A stretch of DNA of 64,000 nt from an uncultured bacterium (lineage in GTDB: Bacteria > Patescibacteriota > Saccharimonadia > Saccharimonadales > Saccharimonadaceae), in the NCBI GenBank assembly GCA_903832635.1, contig CAILCF010000005.1:62001-126000 (forward strand). The letters are read 5' to 3'. The position numbers were made by a program, and so were the translations under genes. Positions 30,861-38,874 of the stretch are shown here, in pieces (positions within the stretch are counted from its first letter, which is position 1; each line of letters opens with the position of its first letter). Under the pieces are notes generated by a model. That model was not told the DNA's origin. It searched no databases and saw only the letters and a list, made by a program, of their open reading frames with translations.

Positions 30861-32113
30861 GTCCCGTTAGCGAGCCTAACGGGATGAGCAAGCGTGGAAT
30901 AGTATTATACCTGCACGCTCATCAACCATTTCGCGTTCGCAAATATAGTGTATTTGATACTGCTGCTAGTCATGATTATTTCAATGACCCCGATTATAAT
31001 AACGGGCGAAACAACGAACAGATTTTCAAAAAAGTTGCAGATAAATCGTATCGTCCTATGAATGGATTACTTGAAAAGTTGCTGGATGCTCATCCGGAAT
31101 TCAAGGTTTCGCTTAGTATTACCGGTGTGTTTATCGAACAGGCAGAAAAATGGGCTCCTGATGTTCTGGAAAGTTTTAAACGTATGATTTCGACCGGAAG
31201 AGTCGAGATTGTAGCAGAAACATATTACCATTCACTCGCCTTTTTCTACAGTATGATTGAATTCGAACATCAGGTTGAAGCCCACCGCAATAAAATTCGC
31301 GAATTGTTCGGTGTTGAAACCAAAGTATTTAGAAATACCGAGCTTTCATATAACGACTCGATGGCAAAATGGGCTGACGAATACGGTTTCAAGGGCATTT
31401 TAGCGGAAGGCTGGGACCCGATACTGCAATGGCGCAGTCCAAACTATGTTTATAAACCTACTGGAACAGACAATATTGCACTATTATTAAAAAATTATCA
31501 CCTTAGTGACGACGTTGCCTTTCGTTTTGGTGATAAAAATTGGGCTGACTGGCCATTGAACGCTGACACTTATTGCGATTGGGTAAATGCCGCCATAACA
31601 GATAAAGAAATTGTTAATTTATTCATGGATTTCGAGACTTTTGGTGAACATCAATGGGCAGATACGGGAATCTTCGATTTTTATGAAGCATTTATCGGTA
31701 AATGGTTGGAAAACCCTGCTAACACCTGCTATACGGTGTCCGAAGCCATTGATGCATTCGAACCTGTTGACGAGATTAGCATGCCCTATACGGTAACTTG
31801 GGCTGATACAGAGCGAGATTTGACTGCTTGGTTGGGTAATTCTATGCAACAAGAAGCCCTTCGCTATATTTATTCCCTGGAAGACGATATTATGCGCACA
31901 AACGACCTGGAACTAATTGCTGACTGGCGAAAATTACAAACATCCGACCATGTCTATTATATGTGTACCAAATGGTTTAATGATGGTGACGTCCACGCTT
32001 ACTTTAGTCCTTATGAATCGCCATATGATGCCTTTTTGTACTTTATCAACGTCGTTCGTGACCTGCGCTGGCGACTTTATATACATCATAAAACCGGGGG
32101 TCTGAATGGCTAG
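30857..32113 (+). CDS. GH57 family alpha-glucan-acting enzyme
   Basis: 418 residues. YLHAHQPFR at the N-terminus and FRNTELSYND (probable nucleophile Glu) are GH57 signatures. LFMDFETFGEHQ (probable acid/base Asp) is another. It could be an alpha-amylase or a glucanotransferase/branching enzyme. Its ATG overlaps the previous stop (ATGA) with AAAGGA upstream. An 8-bp hairpin (30863-30883) directly precedes a second in-frame ATG at 30884, which is an alternative start. Confidence 0.87.
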   Translation: MSPVSEPNGMSKRGIVLYLHAHQPFRVRKYSVFDTAASHDYFNDPDYNNGRNNEQIFKKVADKSYRPMNGLLEKLLDAHPEFKVSLSITGVFIEQAEKWAPDVLESFKRMISTGRVEIVAETYYHSLAFFYSMIEFEHQVEAHRNKIRELFGVETKVFRNTELSYNDSMAKWADEYGFKGILAEGWDPILQWRSPNYVYKPTGTDNIALLLKNYHLSDDVAFRFGDKNWADWPLNADTYCDWVNAAITDKEIVNLFMDFETFGEHQWADTGIFDFYEAFIGKWLENPANTCYTVSEAIDAFEPVDEISMPYTVTWADTERDLTAWLGNSMQQEALRYIYSLEDDIMRTNDLELIADWRKLQTSDHVYYMCTKWFNDGDVHAYFSPYESPYDAFLYFINVVRDLRWRLYIHHKTGGLNG

Positions 32114-34064
32114 ACCAATTGTTCTTAGCAACGGTGAACTTCACGTCGGTTTAAATGGTTTTGGGACTGTCCATGACTTTTATTATTCGTATGTTGGGTT
32201 CAAGAACCACTGTGCCGGTAGCAATATGCGCCACAAGGTCGGTGTCTGGATTAATGGAGACCTAAGTTGGATTGATAACCCAGAGAATCAGCCTGGTGAG
32301 TGGACATTTGAATTTGATTATCCTCACGATGCATTAATTGGTCACACCCGCGCAAAAAATGAGCGAATGGGTATCATATTGGAATTTGATGATTTCATTG
32401 ATTCTCGTTTAAGCGTGTTTATTCGGAATATTCATGTTATTAATACTCGCAATGACAAGCGCGAAGTCCGTCTGTTTATGCACCAAGCCTTTGCAATCAG
32501 TGATTCACGCAGTAATACCGATACAGCTCAGTATTTACCTGATAATAATGCTATTCTTCACTACAGGGGTCGAAGAGCATTTATTATTTGCGGTGATTAT
32601 GATAACAAACCTTTTGATCAATATACGATTGGCTTATTCGGTATCGAGGGCAAAGAAGGCACCTATCGCGATGCCGAAGATGGTGAACTGGGAATGAATA
32701 ATGTCGAACATGGCCGAGTCGATTCGACAATCCGATTTAGGTTAAACATCGATGCAAACAGCTCTGCGAGGGTTCAATACTGGATTGCGGTTGGCACATC
32801 AACCCGCGACGCCTTATATATCCATAACCAAGTTAAAAAAGAAGGTGCTTTGGCATTAATGGAACGAACTGCACAGTGGTGGCACGATTGGTTGTTACCT
32901 GCACTATCTATAAAGGATAAAATCAAAAATGACTATCAAAAAACTTTTCTAGAAAGTATGTTTATTATTAAGTCTCAGATTGATAAACGAGGTGCAATCA
33001 TCGCCAGTACTGATACTTCAATGCTACATTACTCTCGCGATGCCTATAGTTATTGCTGGCCGCGTGATGGGGCATATGCATTATGGCCACTTATTCGGAT
33101 TGGATATAAGGATGAAGCATACAGATTTTTTGAATTTATAAAACGCGGACTTCACCCTGATGGTTATATGATGCATAAATATCGTGCTGATGGAGCGCTG
33201 GGAAGTAGTTGGCATCCATATTTGCATGATGGAATTGTTGCACCACCCATCCAAGAAGATGAAACTGCATTGCCACTTTTCATATTCGCACAATTCTATC
33301 AAATGTATCCCGAAGAAAAATTATTAATTGAATTTTATAAATCTATGATTGTTCCCATGGCTAATTTTATGACGGATTATATCGATGAAACAACTGGTTT
33401 GCCAAAAGCAAGCTATGATTTGTGGGAACAGACATTTATCACCAGCACATATACTACTGCTGTCACTTATGCCGCACTTATAGCCGCTTCAGATTTAGCA
33501 TCTGCTGCCAAAGACTCTAATAACGCCGTTAAGTGGCGTAGTGCAGCAAACGACATACAACTTGCTGCGCATAAACATCTTTATAACGAGTCTAGGAAAT
33601 GTTTTTACAGGGGCGTTAACGTTAAAGACAAGCAAGTTACATATGATGAAGTTATCGATTGCTCGAGTGTATTTGGACCATATATATTTGGTTTATTTGC
33701 TGCTAATAGTGATGAAATTATATCTTCAATTGGTACTATCGAGCAATTGTTTGGAATCAACGACGGAGCGATAGGTTTGCCTCGCTTTGAAAACGACCCT
33801 TATCGGCGTTCTAGCCAAGGTATTACTGGTAACCTTTGGTTTGTTACGTCTTTTTGGATGGCTCAGTATTATATCGACAACAATCAGACGGATAAAGCTG
33901 TTAAAATACTTGATTGGGCAAAAGATAACGCTTTGAGCACCGGTGTTATGGGAGAGCAACTTGACCCGGTTACCAATGAGATAATTTCCCCTGCCCCACT
34001 TACTTGGTCGCACGCCGAATATATATCGACTATTTTGGATTTAATGGCCAAAGAAAAGAAATAA
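32106..34064 (+). CDS. GH15 glucoamylase/glucodextranase-like glycosidase
   Basis: 652 residues: an N-terminal beta-sandwich (about 1-260) and an (alpha/alpha)6 catalytic barrel. SYCWPRDGAYALW binds substrate, APPIQEDETALP has the general acid Glu, and GVMGEQLDP has the general base Glu. It releases glucose from the ends of alpha-glucans. No signal peptide, so it is cytosolic and likely acts on stored glucan. It overlaps the GH57 gene by 8 bp. Confidence 0.92.
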   Translation: MARPIVLSNGELHVGLNGFGTVHDFYYSYVGFKNHCAGSNMRHKVGVWINGDLSWIDNPENQPGEWTFEFDYPHDALIGHTRAKNERMGIILEFDDFIDSRLSVFIRNIHVINTRNDKREVRLFMHQAFAISDSRSNTDTAQYLPDNNAILHYRGRRAFIICGDYDNKPFDQYTIGLFGIEGKEGTYRDAEDGELGMNNVEHGRVDSTIRFRLNIDANSSARVQYWIAVGTSTRDALYIHNQVKKEGALALMERTAQWWHDWLLPALSIKDKIKNDYQKTFLESMFIIKSQIDKRGAIIASTDTSMLHYSRDAYSYCWPRDGAYALWPLIRIGYKDEAYRFFEFIKRGLHPDGYMMHKYRADGALGSSWHPYLHDGIVAPPIQEDETALPLFIFAQFYQMYPEEKLLIEFYKSMIVPMANFMTDYIDETTGLPKASYDLWEQTFITSTYTTAVTYAALIAASDLASAAKDSNNAVKWRSAANDIQLAAHKHLYNESRKCFYRGVNVKDKQVTYDEVIDCSSVFGPYIFGLFAANSDEIISSIGTIEQLFGINDGAIGLPRFENDPYRRSSQGITGNLWFVTSFWMAQYYIDNNQTDKAVKILDWAKDNALSTGVMGEQLDPVTNEIISPAPLTWSHAEYISTILDLMAKEKK

Positions 34065-34080
34065 ATTACAAGGTGTTTGA

Positions 34081-34761
34081 ATGGCAATTAAAAAATATTC
34101 AAAAATTTTATCGCATCGTATAAAGAATAGAGCTAACACCCGAGTTTTTTCAAATTTTGCTAAAAGAGTTGGTATTGTATATTTCGGATTTGTTAATCAG
34201 CTCAGTGATGAACATAAATTAGTTCGCGGGCTAACAGTATCTTCCACGATTAACGATAACAACTATTGCATTGGCACTGTTGATGGTTATAATTTGTCGG
34301 TGGTTGACAGAAGTGACTATTCGATTGAACCGGATGGCTCAGAACATGTAAATAACTGGATAATCTTTGCGTTTGAACTGCATTCAGAAACAGCAATCCC
34401 GCATTTTTTTATCGGTTCAAAAAATCATTCTTTGCAACCATATCATTCACTATTTTCAACATTCCCAAATATGATTGAGATAAAATTGGGTGTTTTCGAA
34501 GAATATAGTGCAGATTTTACCAATCGTTTTACGATTTATGCCAGGCCGGCCAAGTCAACAGACATTCAATCTTTAGTATCGGCAAAGATTTCTGCAGTTT
34601 TAGCCGCACACTTTTGGCCTATGTGTATGGAATTGCATGATAATGTCTTGTATTTATATTCAACTGATGAACGTGTCAGCATAACTTTGTTGGAAAACAT
34701 GTTAAAAAATGGCCTGTGGTTAGCAGGCCAATTGGATGAACAAAACGAAACTGAGAATTAA
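34081..34761 (+). CDS. Hypothetical protein, end of the glucan operon
   Basis: 226 residues, soluble, mixed alpha/beta, with no motif I recognise. AAGGTG lies five nucleotides before the ATG, and the gap to the GH15 gene is 16 bp, so it is in the operon. It converges on rpmG with a 4-bp overlap. Confidence 0.65.
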   Translation: MAIKKYSKILSHRIKNRANTRVFSNFAKRVGIVYFGFVNQLSDEHKLVRGLTVSSTINDNNYCIGTVDGYNLSVVDRSDYSIEPDGSEHVNNWIIFAFELHSETAIPHFFIGSKNHSLQPYHSLFSTFPNMIEIKLGVFEEYSADFTNRFTIYARPAKSTDIQSLVSAKISAVLAAHFWPMCMELHDNVLYLYSTDERVSITLLENMLKNGLWLAGQLDEQNETEN

Positions 34762-34964
34762 TGTTTTTTCTGTTTTACTTCGTTACGACCAAGGCTTTTT
34801 TTAGTTTCTGTATATAAAGCATGAGCCCGAATAGTTGGGTCATATTTTTTCAGTGAAATTTTTTCAGTAGTGTTTTGACTATTTTTGGTCGTGTAATAAG
34901 TGCGATGTCCGCTTGCCTCGCTCACTAAACCAACTAATTTTCTCTTCGTATTGCTCTTTGCCAT
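34758..34964 (-). CDS. rpmG: 50S ribosomal protein L33
   Basis: 68 residues. VGLVSEASGHRTYYTTKNSQ and LKKYDPTIRAHALYTETK are L33 signatures. It lacks the zinc cysteines (the C-minus form). AAAGGAAAATT before ATG 34964 fixes the start; the frame from 34979 includes the ribosome site. A GCCGTACGGT-type hairpin lies directly upstream. Confidence 0.92.
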   Translation of the reverse strand: MAKSNTKRKLVGLVSEASGHRTYYTTKNSQNTTEKISLKKYDPTIRAHALYTETKKSLGRNEVKQKKH

Positions 34965-34974
34965 AATTTTCCTT

Positions 34975-34990
34975 TCCACCGTACGGCGGA
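34975..34990 (-). promoter_or_regulatory. Hairpin abutting the rpmG ribosome binding site
   Basis: TCCGCC-GTAC-GGTGGA on the minus strand, ending where the AAAGG begins. One of seven similar hairpins in the window. Confidence 0.6.
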
Positions 34991-35068
34991 TTGATTCGCT
35001 AGGGGTAGATTATAGCAAAAAAAGTCGCTAACTTCAAGTCCTTCGACAGACTCAGGACATTCTGTAGT

Positions 35069-35563
35069 TTATCGATAATTGGTGAATGAAATTGGAAAAT
35101 CAAGGTCATAGTCACGAACAAGTTTCATTGCGTTTTGCAAATCATCCTTACTGTTGCTGACAACGCGAACCGATTCGCCTTGAATTTGTGGTTTAATCTT
35201 AGGTAATTCTTCTCTTATTAGTTTGGTAATTTGCTTTGCTTTTTCTTGATCCAATCCGGCAATAAATGGTATTTCTTTGGTGGCCTTCATATTACTGGTG
35301 GCGACTGCTTTTGATAAATCCAATACCTTACTGCTGATATCACGCTGTGCTAATTTTTTTCGAATAATATCTACAATGCTGTCGATTTGCCATTCATTTG
35401 AACCAATAACCTTGAAACCGATTTTGTCACCTAACCAATCCACTTCGGCTGGAGTGCCTTTGAAATCATATCGGTTACTAATTTCTTTTTGCGTTAAAGC
35501 GAATACATTATTCATTTCCGCTTTGTCATATTCCGAAACAATATCAAAACTAAATGTTGCCAT
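35069..35563 (-). CDS. YajQ family nucleotide-binding protein
   Basis: 164 residues. ATFSFDIVSEYDKAEMNNVF at the start, NRYDFKGT, and AKQITKLIREELPKIKPQIQ near the end are hallmarks of the YajQ/UPF0234 family. Some members bind RNA or c-di-GMP, which is notable given the diguanylate cyclase at 7598. TATAAT (35570-35575) ends six nucleotides before the ATG. Confidence 0.93.
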   Translation of the reverse strand: MATFSFDIVSEYDKAEMNNVFALTQKEISNRYDFKGTPAEVDWLGDKIGFKVIGSNEWQIDSIVDIIRKKLAQRDISSKVLDLSKAVATSNMKATKEIPFIAGLDQEKAKQITKLIREELPKIKPQIQGESVRVVSNSKDDLQNAMKLVRDYDLDFPISFTNYR

Positions 35564-35611
35564 GTGATAATTATAACAAAAATAATTGATTCGAAATTAT
35601 ATAATAGGTAT

Positions 35612-36172
35612 ATGGATACAATAAATAACGCGTTAAATATGATTAATCGTGCAGATTTTATTCCTGAGGGACAAACAGAACGCGCAGAGATGAATATTCC
35701 GCTGCCTATAGGTCACGGGCAGACGATTAGTCAACCCTATACCGTTAAAAGAATGCTGGAATGGTTGGATGCACATGATGGGGATATAGTATTAGATGTT
35801 GGTTCCGGTTCCGGTTGGACGACAGCTTTGCTTTCACACATCGTTGGACCTACTGGTAAGGTATATGCCGTCGAGAGAATTCCGGAATTGTTAAAAGTTG
35901 GGGAGGAAAATTGTAGAAAATATCAGGTAAACAATGCACATTTTTACCAAAGTGATGACGATGTTTACGGATTGCCTGAAAAATCACCATATAATCGAAT
36001 TCTAGTCAGTGCATCATCCGACAAATTACCAGAAGAGTTAATCGATCAATTAACAACGAATGCCAAAATGGTTATCCCTGTAAAAAATGATATATGGGAG
36101 ATTACAAAAAAAAGTGATGGTAAATATGAAGCGAATATACATCCGGGATTTATATTTGTACCGTTGGTTTAA
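35612..36172 (+). CDS. Protein-L-isoaspartate methyltransferase-like protein
   Basis: 186 residues. LPIGHGQTISQPYTVKRMLE precedes the SAM-binding VLDVGSGSGWTTALL, as in PCMT, which repairs isoaspartyl residues. The frame is open from 35564, but TATAAT (35600-35605) ends six nucleotides before ATG 35612. Its leaderless promoter is back to back with that of the YajQ gene, the two -10 boxes only 24 bp apart. Confidence 0.85.
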   Translation: MDTINNALNMINRADFIPEGQTERAEMNIPLPIGHGQTISQPYTVKRMLEWLDAHDGDIVLDVGSGSGWTTALLSHIVGPTGKVYAVERIPELLKVGEENCRKYQVNNAHFYQSDDDVYGLPEKSPYNRILVSASSDKLPEELIDQLTTNAKMVIPVKNDIWEITKKSDGKYEANIHPGFIFVPLV

Positions 36173-36179
36173 ATCAAAA

Positions 36180-36255
36180 TGGAGCCACGATCGGGAGTCG
36201 AACCCGAGACCTCAAGCTTACCATGCGTGCGCTCTACCAACTGAGCTATCGCGGC
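36180..36255 (-). tRNA. trnT: tRNA-Thr (GGT anticodon)
   Basis: Acceptor GCCGCGA/TCGTGGC, D arm GCTCAGTTGGTAGAGC, anticodon loop ATGGTAA (anticodon GGT), T arm TCGGGTTCGACTCCCGA, encoded CCA. One mismatch in the anticodon stem. A TATAAT box at 36267-36272 lies within the end of the ORF that runs into this gene. Confidence 0.92.
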
Positions 36256-36829
36256 ACATCCCAACAATTATATCGCGTAATTTGTAATTATGGAAATAAA
36301 CTATCAAAACGCCATATTTATTCTTCTTTCTGTAAGTTCCAATAGAACCAGAAGTTGTTACCGTAACTTTACTAAATCTTGAAGCATCTGTATTCAACTC
36401 TTTAATCCAGTAATCCAATGCCTCTTTTTGATCGATATCACTAAATATTTGTAGACTGTATTTTAATTTGTTTTCATCAATTCCACATATTTCTACGAGA
36501 AATTTAATAAATATTTTGATTACTCCAGGGTCAGTATTACCAAGTTTTACCGAGTGTCTGTTTAATTTGTTTCCTTCGCCCCAATATAATCCAATTCCTG
36601 TGCCTAATAGTTCGGCATCAATGATTGTTTTGATTTCTTTCATCTTGAAAGGGTCGCCGTTTGGATTACATCTCTGATAAATTGCATCACTAACCGATCT
36701 ACGTTCAATATTATGCTTTGTCATCCAATATCTAACCTGGTGACTAGTGCAACCGAGCTGTCCTGAAATCTCGTTCATTGAGAAACCCCTATTTACATAA
36801 AGATCAAATAACATCGTTTTATTTATCAT
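36218..36829 (-). CDS. HTH plus LAGLIDADG-like protein running into tRNA-Thr
   Basis: 203 residues: an N-terminal HTH (MNEISGQLGCTSHQVRYWMT), then LLGTGIGLYWGEGNKLNRHS, which resembles a LAGLIDADG helix, with VKLGNTDPGVIKIFIKFL as the following conserved part. I associate this layout with homing-endonuclease-like proteins of Patescibacteria and Archaea. The last 13 codons (CRDSSVGRAHAW and stop) are read from the 5' half of tRNA-Thr, so the C-terminus is borrowed from the tRNA. GAGGT is next to the ATG at 36829. Confidence 0.65.
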   Translation of the reverse strand: MINKTMLFDLYVNRGFSMNEISGQLGCTSHQVRYWMTKHNIERRSVSDAIYQRCNPNGDPFKMKEIKTIIDAELLGTGIGLYWGEGNKLNRHSVKLGNTDPGVIKIFIKFLVEICGIDENKLKYSLQIFSDIDQKEALDYWIKELNTDASRFSKVTVTTSGSIGTYRKKNKYGVLIVYFHNYKLRDIIVGMCRDSSVGRAHAW

Positions 36830-36891
36830 ACCTCATCCAGTATAACATAAAGCTTTTCAGTTAAATCAATTTTTATCAAGGTCCTATGGTC

Positions 36892-36920
36892 TTGAAAATG
36901 TTATGTTTATCAGATAAGAT
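36892..36920 (+). promoter_or_regulatory. Promoter of the tRNA-Thr/tRNA-Tyr pair
   Basis: TTGAAA (36892-36897), 17-nt spacer, TAAGAT (36915-36920); start near 36927, 14 nt before the first tRNA. Confidence 0.65.
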
Positions 36921-36940
36921 AGTCTTGTACTTTACTGCAT

Positions 36941-37017
36941 GCCGCCTTAGCTCAGTTGGCTAGAGCAACTGTTTTGTAAACAGTAGGTCCCCGGTTCGAA
37001 TCCGGGAGGCGGCTCCA
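36941..37017 (+). tRNA. trnT: tRNA-Thr (TGT anticodon)
   Basis: Acceptor GCCGCCT/AGGCGGC, anticodon stem ACTGT/ACAGT with loop TTTGTAA (anticodon TGT), T arm CCCGGTTCGAATCCGGG, encoded CCA. Confidence 0.95.
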
Positions 37018-37021
37018 AAAT

Positions 37022-37107
37022 GCTGGGGTAGTGAAGCGGTCAAACACAAGAGACTGTAAATCTCTCGGCTTATGCCTTCGCAAGTTCGAATCTTGCCCCC
37101 AGTACCA
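37022..37107 (+). tRNA. trnY: tRNA-Tyr (GTA anticodon)
   Basis: Class II tRNA with long variable arm. Acceptor GCTGGGG/CCCCAGT, anticodon stem AGAGA/TCTCT with loop CTGTAAA (anticodon GTA), T arm GCAAGTTCGAATCTTGC, encoded CCA. Four bases after tRNA-Thr, so co-transcribed. Confidence 0.95.
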
Positions 37108-37120
37108 AAATGTCCATTAT

Positions 37121-37152
37121 AAAAGCGCCCCACCGGTAAGTGAGGCGCTTTT
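37121..37152. terminator. Terminator between tRNA-Tyr and the NUDIX gene
   Basis: AAAAGCGCC (37121-37129) pairs with GGCGCTTTT (37144-37152), extended by CAC/GTG inside. A-T flanks on both sides, so probably bidirectional for the two convergent units. Confidence 0.85.
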
Positions 37153-37169
37153 AATGACCTATTGGTCTA

Positions 37170-37598
37170 TTATTCTAGGGTTTTTAAATATTCCAAAATA
37201 GTTGGATGAATCGAAGTAGTAAAATAATTACCTACCTCGGACGGAGTAACCCATTTAAACTCTTTTAAATTACCTTCTGTTGATTCTGTTTGATTTGGTG
37301 AAGTTAGTTCGCAGTGATAATAAATCGACAAAAATTCACGTTTTTCAGGATAAGTCTTTGCAAAAACAATGTGTTTAACTTCTACATCAAGACCTGTATT
37401 CTCTTTGATTTCGAATTTTAAATTGACATCCATGTCGCTTTTATAATCCGGACGCCCACCGGGGAAAACCCAGGTAAGTTCTTTTAGGTGAGGATCGTTT
37501 TCCCGTCTGCCAATCAAGATTTTTTTAGTTTCGGGATTATAAATAATACCAAGCAAGTTGACTAAAAATACGCCTTTTTTGAAAATCGTCCAATCCAT
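37170..37598 (-). CDS. NUDIX family protein B with degenerate Nudix box
   Basis: 142 residues. WVFPGGRPDYKSDMDVNLKF and EIKENTGLDV occupy the Nudix box, but the Arg of REUXEE is Phe and the second metal-binding Glu is Asn. Activity is therefore doubtful or altered. AAAGGT lies about 14 nt before the ATG; TATAAT at 37625-37630 gives a short leader. Confidence 0.75.
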   Translation of the reverse strand: MDWTIFKKGVFLVNLLGIIYNPETKKILIGRRENDPHLKELTWVFPGGRPDYKSDMDVNLKFEIKENTGLDVEVKHIVFAKTYPEKREFLSIYYHCELTSPNQTESTEGNLKEFKWVTPSEVGNYFTTSIHPTILEYLKTLE

Positions 37599-37654
37599 GA
37601 TTATTTTCTTACCTTTCCATTACTATTATACTACAGATTGCTTCAAGGGTCATA

Positions 37655-37677
37655 CCCTGGAAGTCAGATTTCCAGGG
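37655..37677 (-). terminator. Hairpin after the GC-rich orphan gene
   Basis: CCCTGGAA (37655-37662) pairs with TTCCAGGG (37670-37677). No T-run, so termination is uncertain. Confidence 0.4.
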
Positions 37678-37703
37678 GTTGACCGTACTGCGGGGGTGTG
37701 TGA

Positions 37704-38030
37704 TCAGATGTACACGGTCAGTGGCTGTTGGCCATGTGTGGCAAGCTTGACGCCTACCGGAAGCTGTGTGTGTGCGATGTTATCGGACTGGCCGGTCCAC
37801 TTGATGAAGTTGCCTTTGAAGTCCCTGCCCTTGAGGGTGAACTTGTACAGGCCGACTTCTGCCCGGACGAGGCTGAGAGTGCATGCTGTGACGTTGAATT
37901 CGTCACCCTTCTCTTCATCACCCAGACAAGCCCACACGCTCTTGCGAGCCCTGAGGCTGATCTGCCGTGCAACTCTTTGGAGTTCCTGAAGGGCACCATC
38001 GTTATTGACCACATCATGTACGGTCGACAT
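37704..38030 (-). CDS. GC-rich orphan gene, 108 aa
   Basis: 108 residues, unrecognised. A helical N-terminus (GALQELQRVARQISLRARK) is followed by a beta-rich part ending HTQLPVGVKLATHGQQPLTV. GGGAG sits five nucleotides before the ATG, which picks this frame over four overlapping open frames. G+C and codon choice (GTC, GTG, CTG, GGC) differ sharply from the neighbours and resemble the islands at 25-26.5 and 59.6-60.2 kb. The promoter is AT-rich and host-like, with a leader of about 110 nt holding two hairpins. Confidence 0.6.
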   Translation of the reverse strand: MSTVHDVVNNDGALQELQRVARQISLRARKSVWACLGDEEKGDEFNVTACTLSLVRAEVGLYKFTLKGRDFKGNFIKWTGQSDNIAHTQLPVGVKLATHGQQPLTVYI

Positions 38031-38069
38031 ATTTCTCCCACCTTTGTCTTTGCGAGCTTAGATCTATTC

Positions 38070-38174
38070 GAGTCATCTGACGACTCGTTCTTCGAACTAA
38101 CCGACACAACCTTTCTGTGTCACCCGGTTGGATTAATATCTTAACATTATCTAATATTTACTTTTATTTAGCAA
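38070..38174 (-). promoter_or_regulatory. Promoter and structured leader of the GC-rich orphan gene
   Basis: TTGCTA (38169-38174), 17-nt spacer, GATAAT (38146-38151); start near 38139. The leader has CGAGTC/GACTCG (38070-38088) and a second hairpin, AACCG...CGGTT with inner ACACA/TGTGT (about 38098-38129). Confidence 0.6.
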
Positions 38175-38184
38175 GCTCAAGCGT

Positions 38185-38844
38185 TTACATTACTACTCGA
38201 CGTGGTTGTCTGACTCGCTTTGGCTGACCCTGCGGAATAATCATCTTTGCAGCCTTTTCTCGAAGATTAGTTGCTAGTTCTATCTGATCCGTTCGTTCAT
38301 AGGCATCTGCTAGGATGTTTAATGTTTGCGGAATCGGGTCTAATTCGACGGCTTTTTCCAAGGCTTCTATCATTTTTTTGTCATTCCCAAGCTTTTCTTG
38401 TACTTTAGCATAGGCAATATGTCGGGAAGCTAGTTTATTATCAATCGCCAAAGCTTGTTCGAAGGCCAATGCGGCTTTATCATAATTTTGCGTTTCCAAA
38501 TAAATAAGCCCAACATTATGCAAACTGCTGGCACTTGGTTCAAGTGACTGTGCAATCTCAAAACACTCAATAGCATCATTTAATGAATGCTGTTTTGCAT
38601 ATAAAATACCGAGTCTGTTATAGGCACTGGCATTACGTTCATCAATCCGCAAAATAGTAAGAAGAGCCTTTTCGGCTCTGAGATACTTGTTTGACTGAAT
38701 AGACTCCTGGGCAATAGTCCAAAGCTGATTTAATTTGTCAGAGATTCGAATAGGTAAATCAGCGGTAACCTCACGAACTGTTTGCGGTTGGTAAATAACC
38801 CAAGCACCCAAAAGCAATATTATTAAAAGTCCTAACATATACAA
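38185..38844 (-). CDS. TPR repeat protein with N-terminal membrane anchor
   Basis: 219 residues: one N-terminal helix (LGLLIILLLGAWVIY), then about four tetratricopeptide repeats (ASAYNRLGILYAKQHSLNDA, SSLHNVGLIYLETQNYDKA, ASRHIAYAKVQEKLGND, PQTLNILADAYERTDQIE) facing the cytoplasm. Partner unknown. The TTG at 38844 follows TATAAT by five nucleotides and may be a leaderless start; the ATG at 38838 is the alternative. Confidence 0.8.
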   Translation of the reverse strand: MYMLGLLIILLLGAWVIYQPQTVREVTADLPIRISDKLNQLWTIAQESIQSNKYLRAEKALLTILRIDERNASAYNRLGILYAKQHSLNDAIECFEIAQSLEPSASSLHNVGLIYLETQNYDKAALAFEQALAIDNKLASRHIAYAKVQEKLGNDKKMIEALEKAVELDPIPQTLNILADAYERTDQIELATNLREKAAKMIIPQGQPKRVRQPRRVVM

Positions 38845-38874
38845 AGTCTATTATACCAGAAGTTGTAAAGACCC

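Noticed and set aside
36087-36287. Rightward ORF encoding SHDRESNPRPQAYH
   Set aside because: This is antisense read-through of tRNA-Thr, a well-known false protein.
37558-38144. Rightward ORFs over the GC-rich orphan gene
   Set aside because: They lack ribosome sites; the leftward 108-codon frame has a strong one and a promoter.
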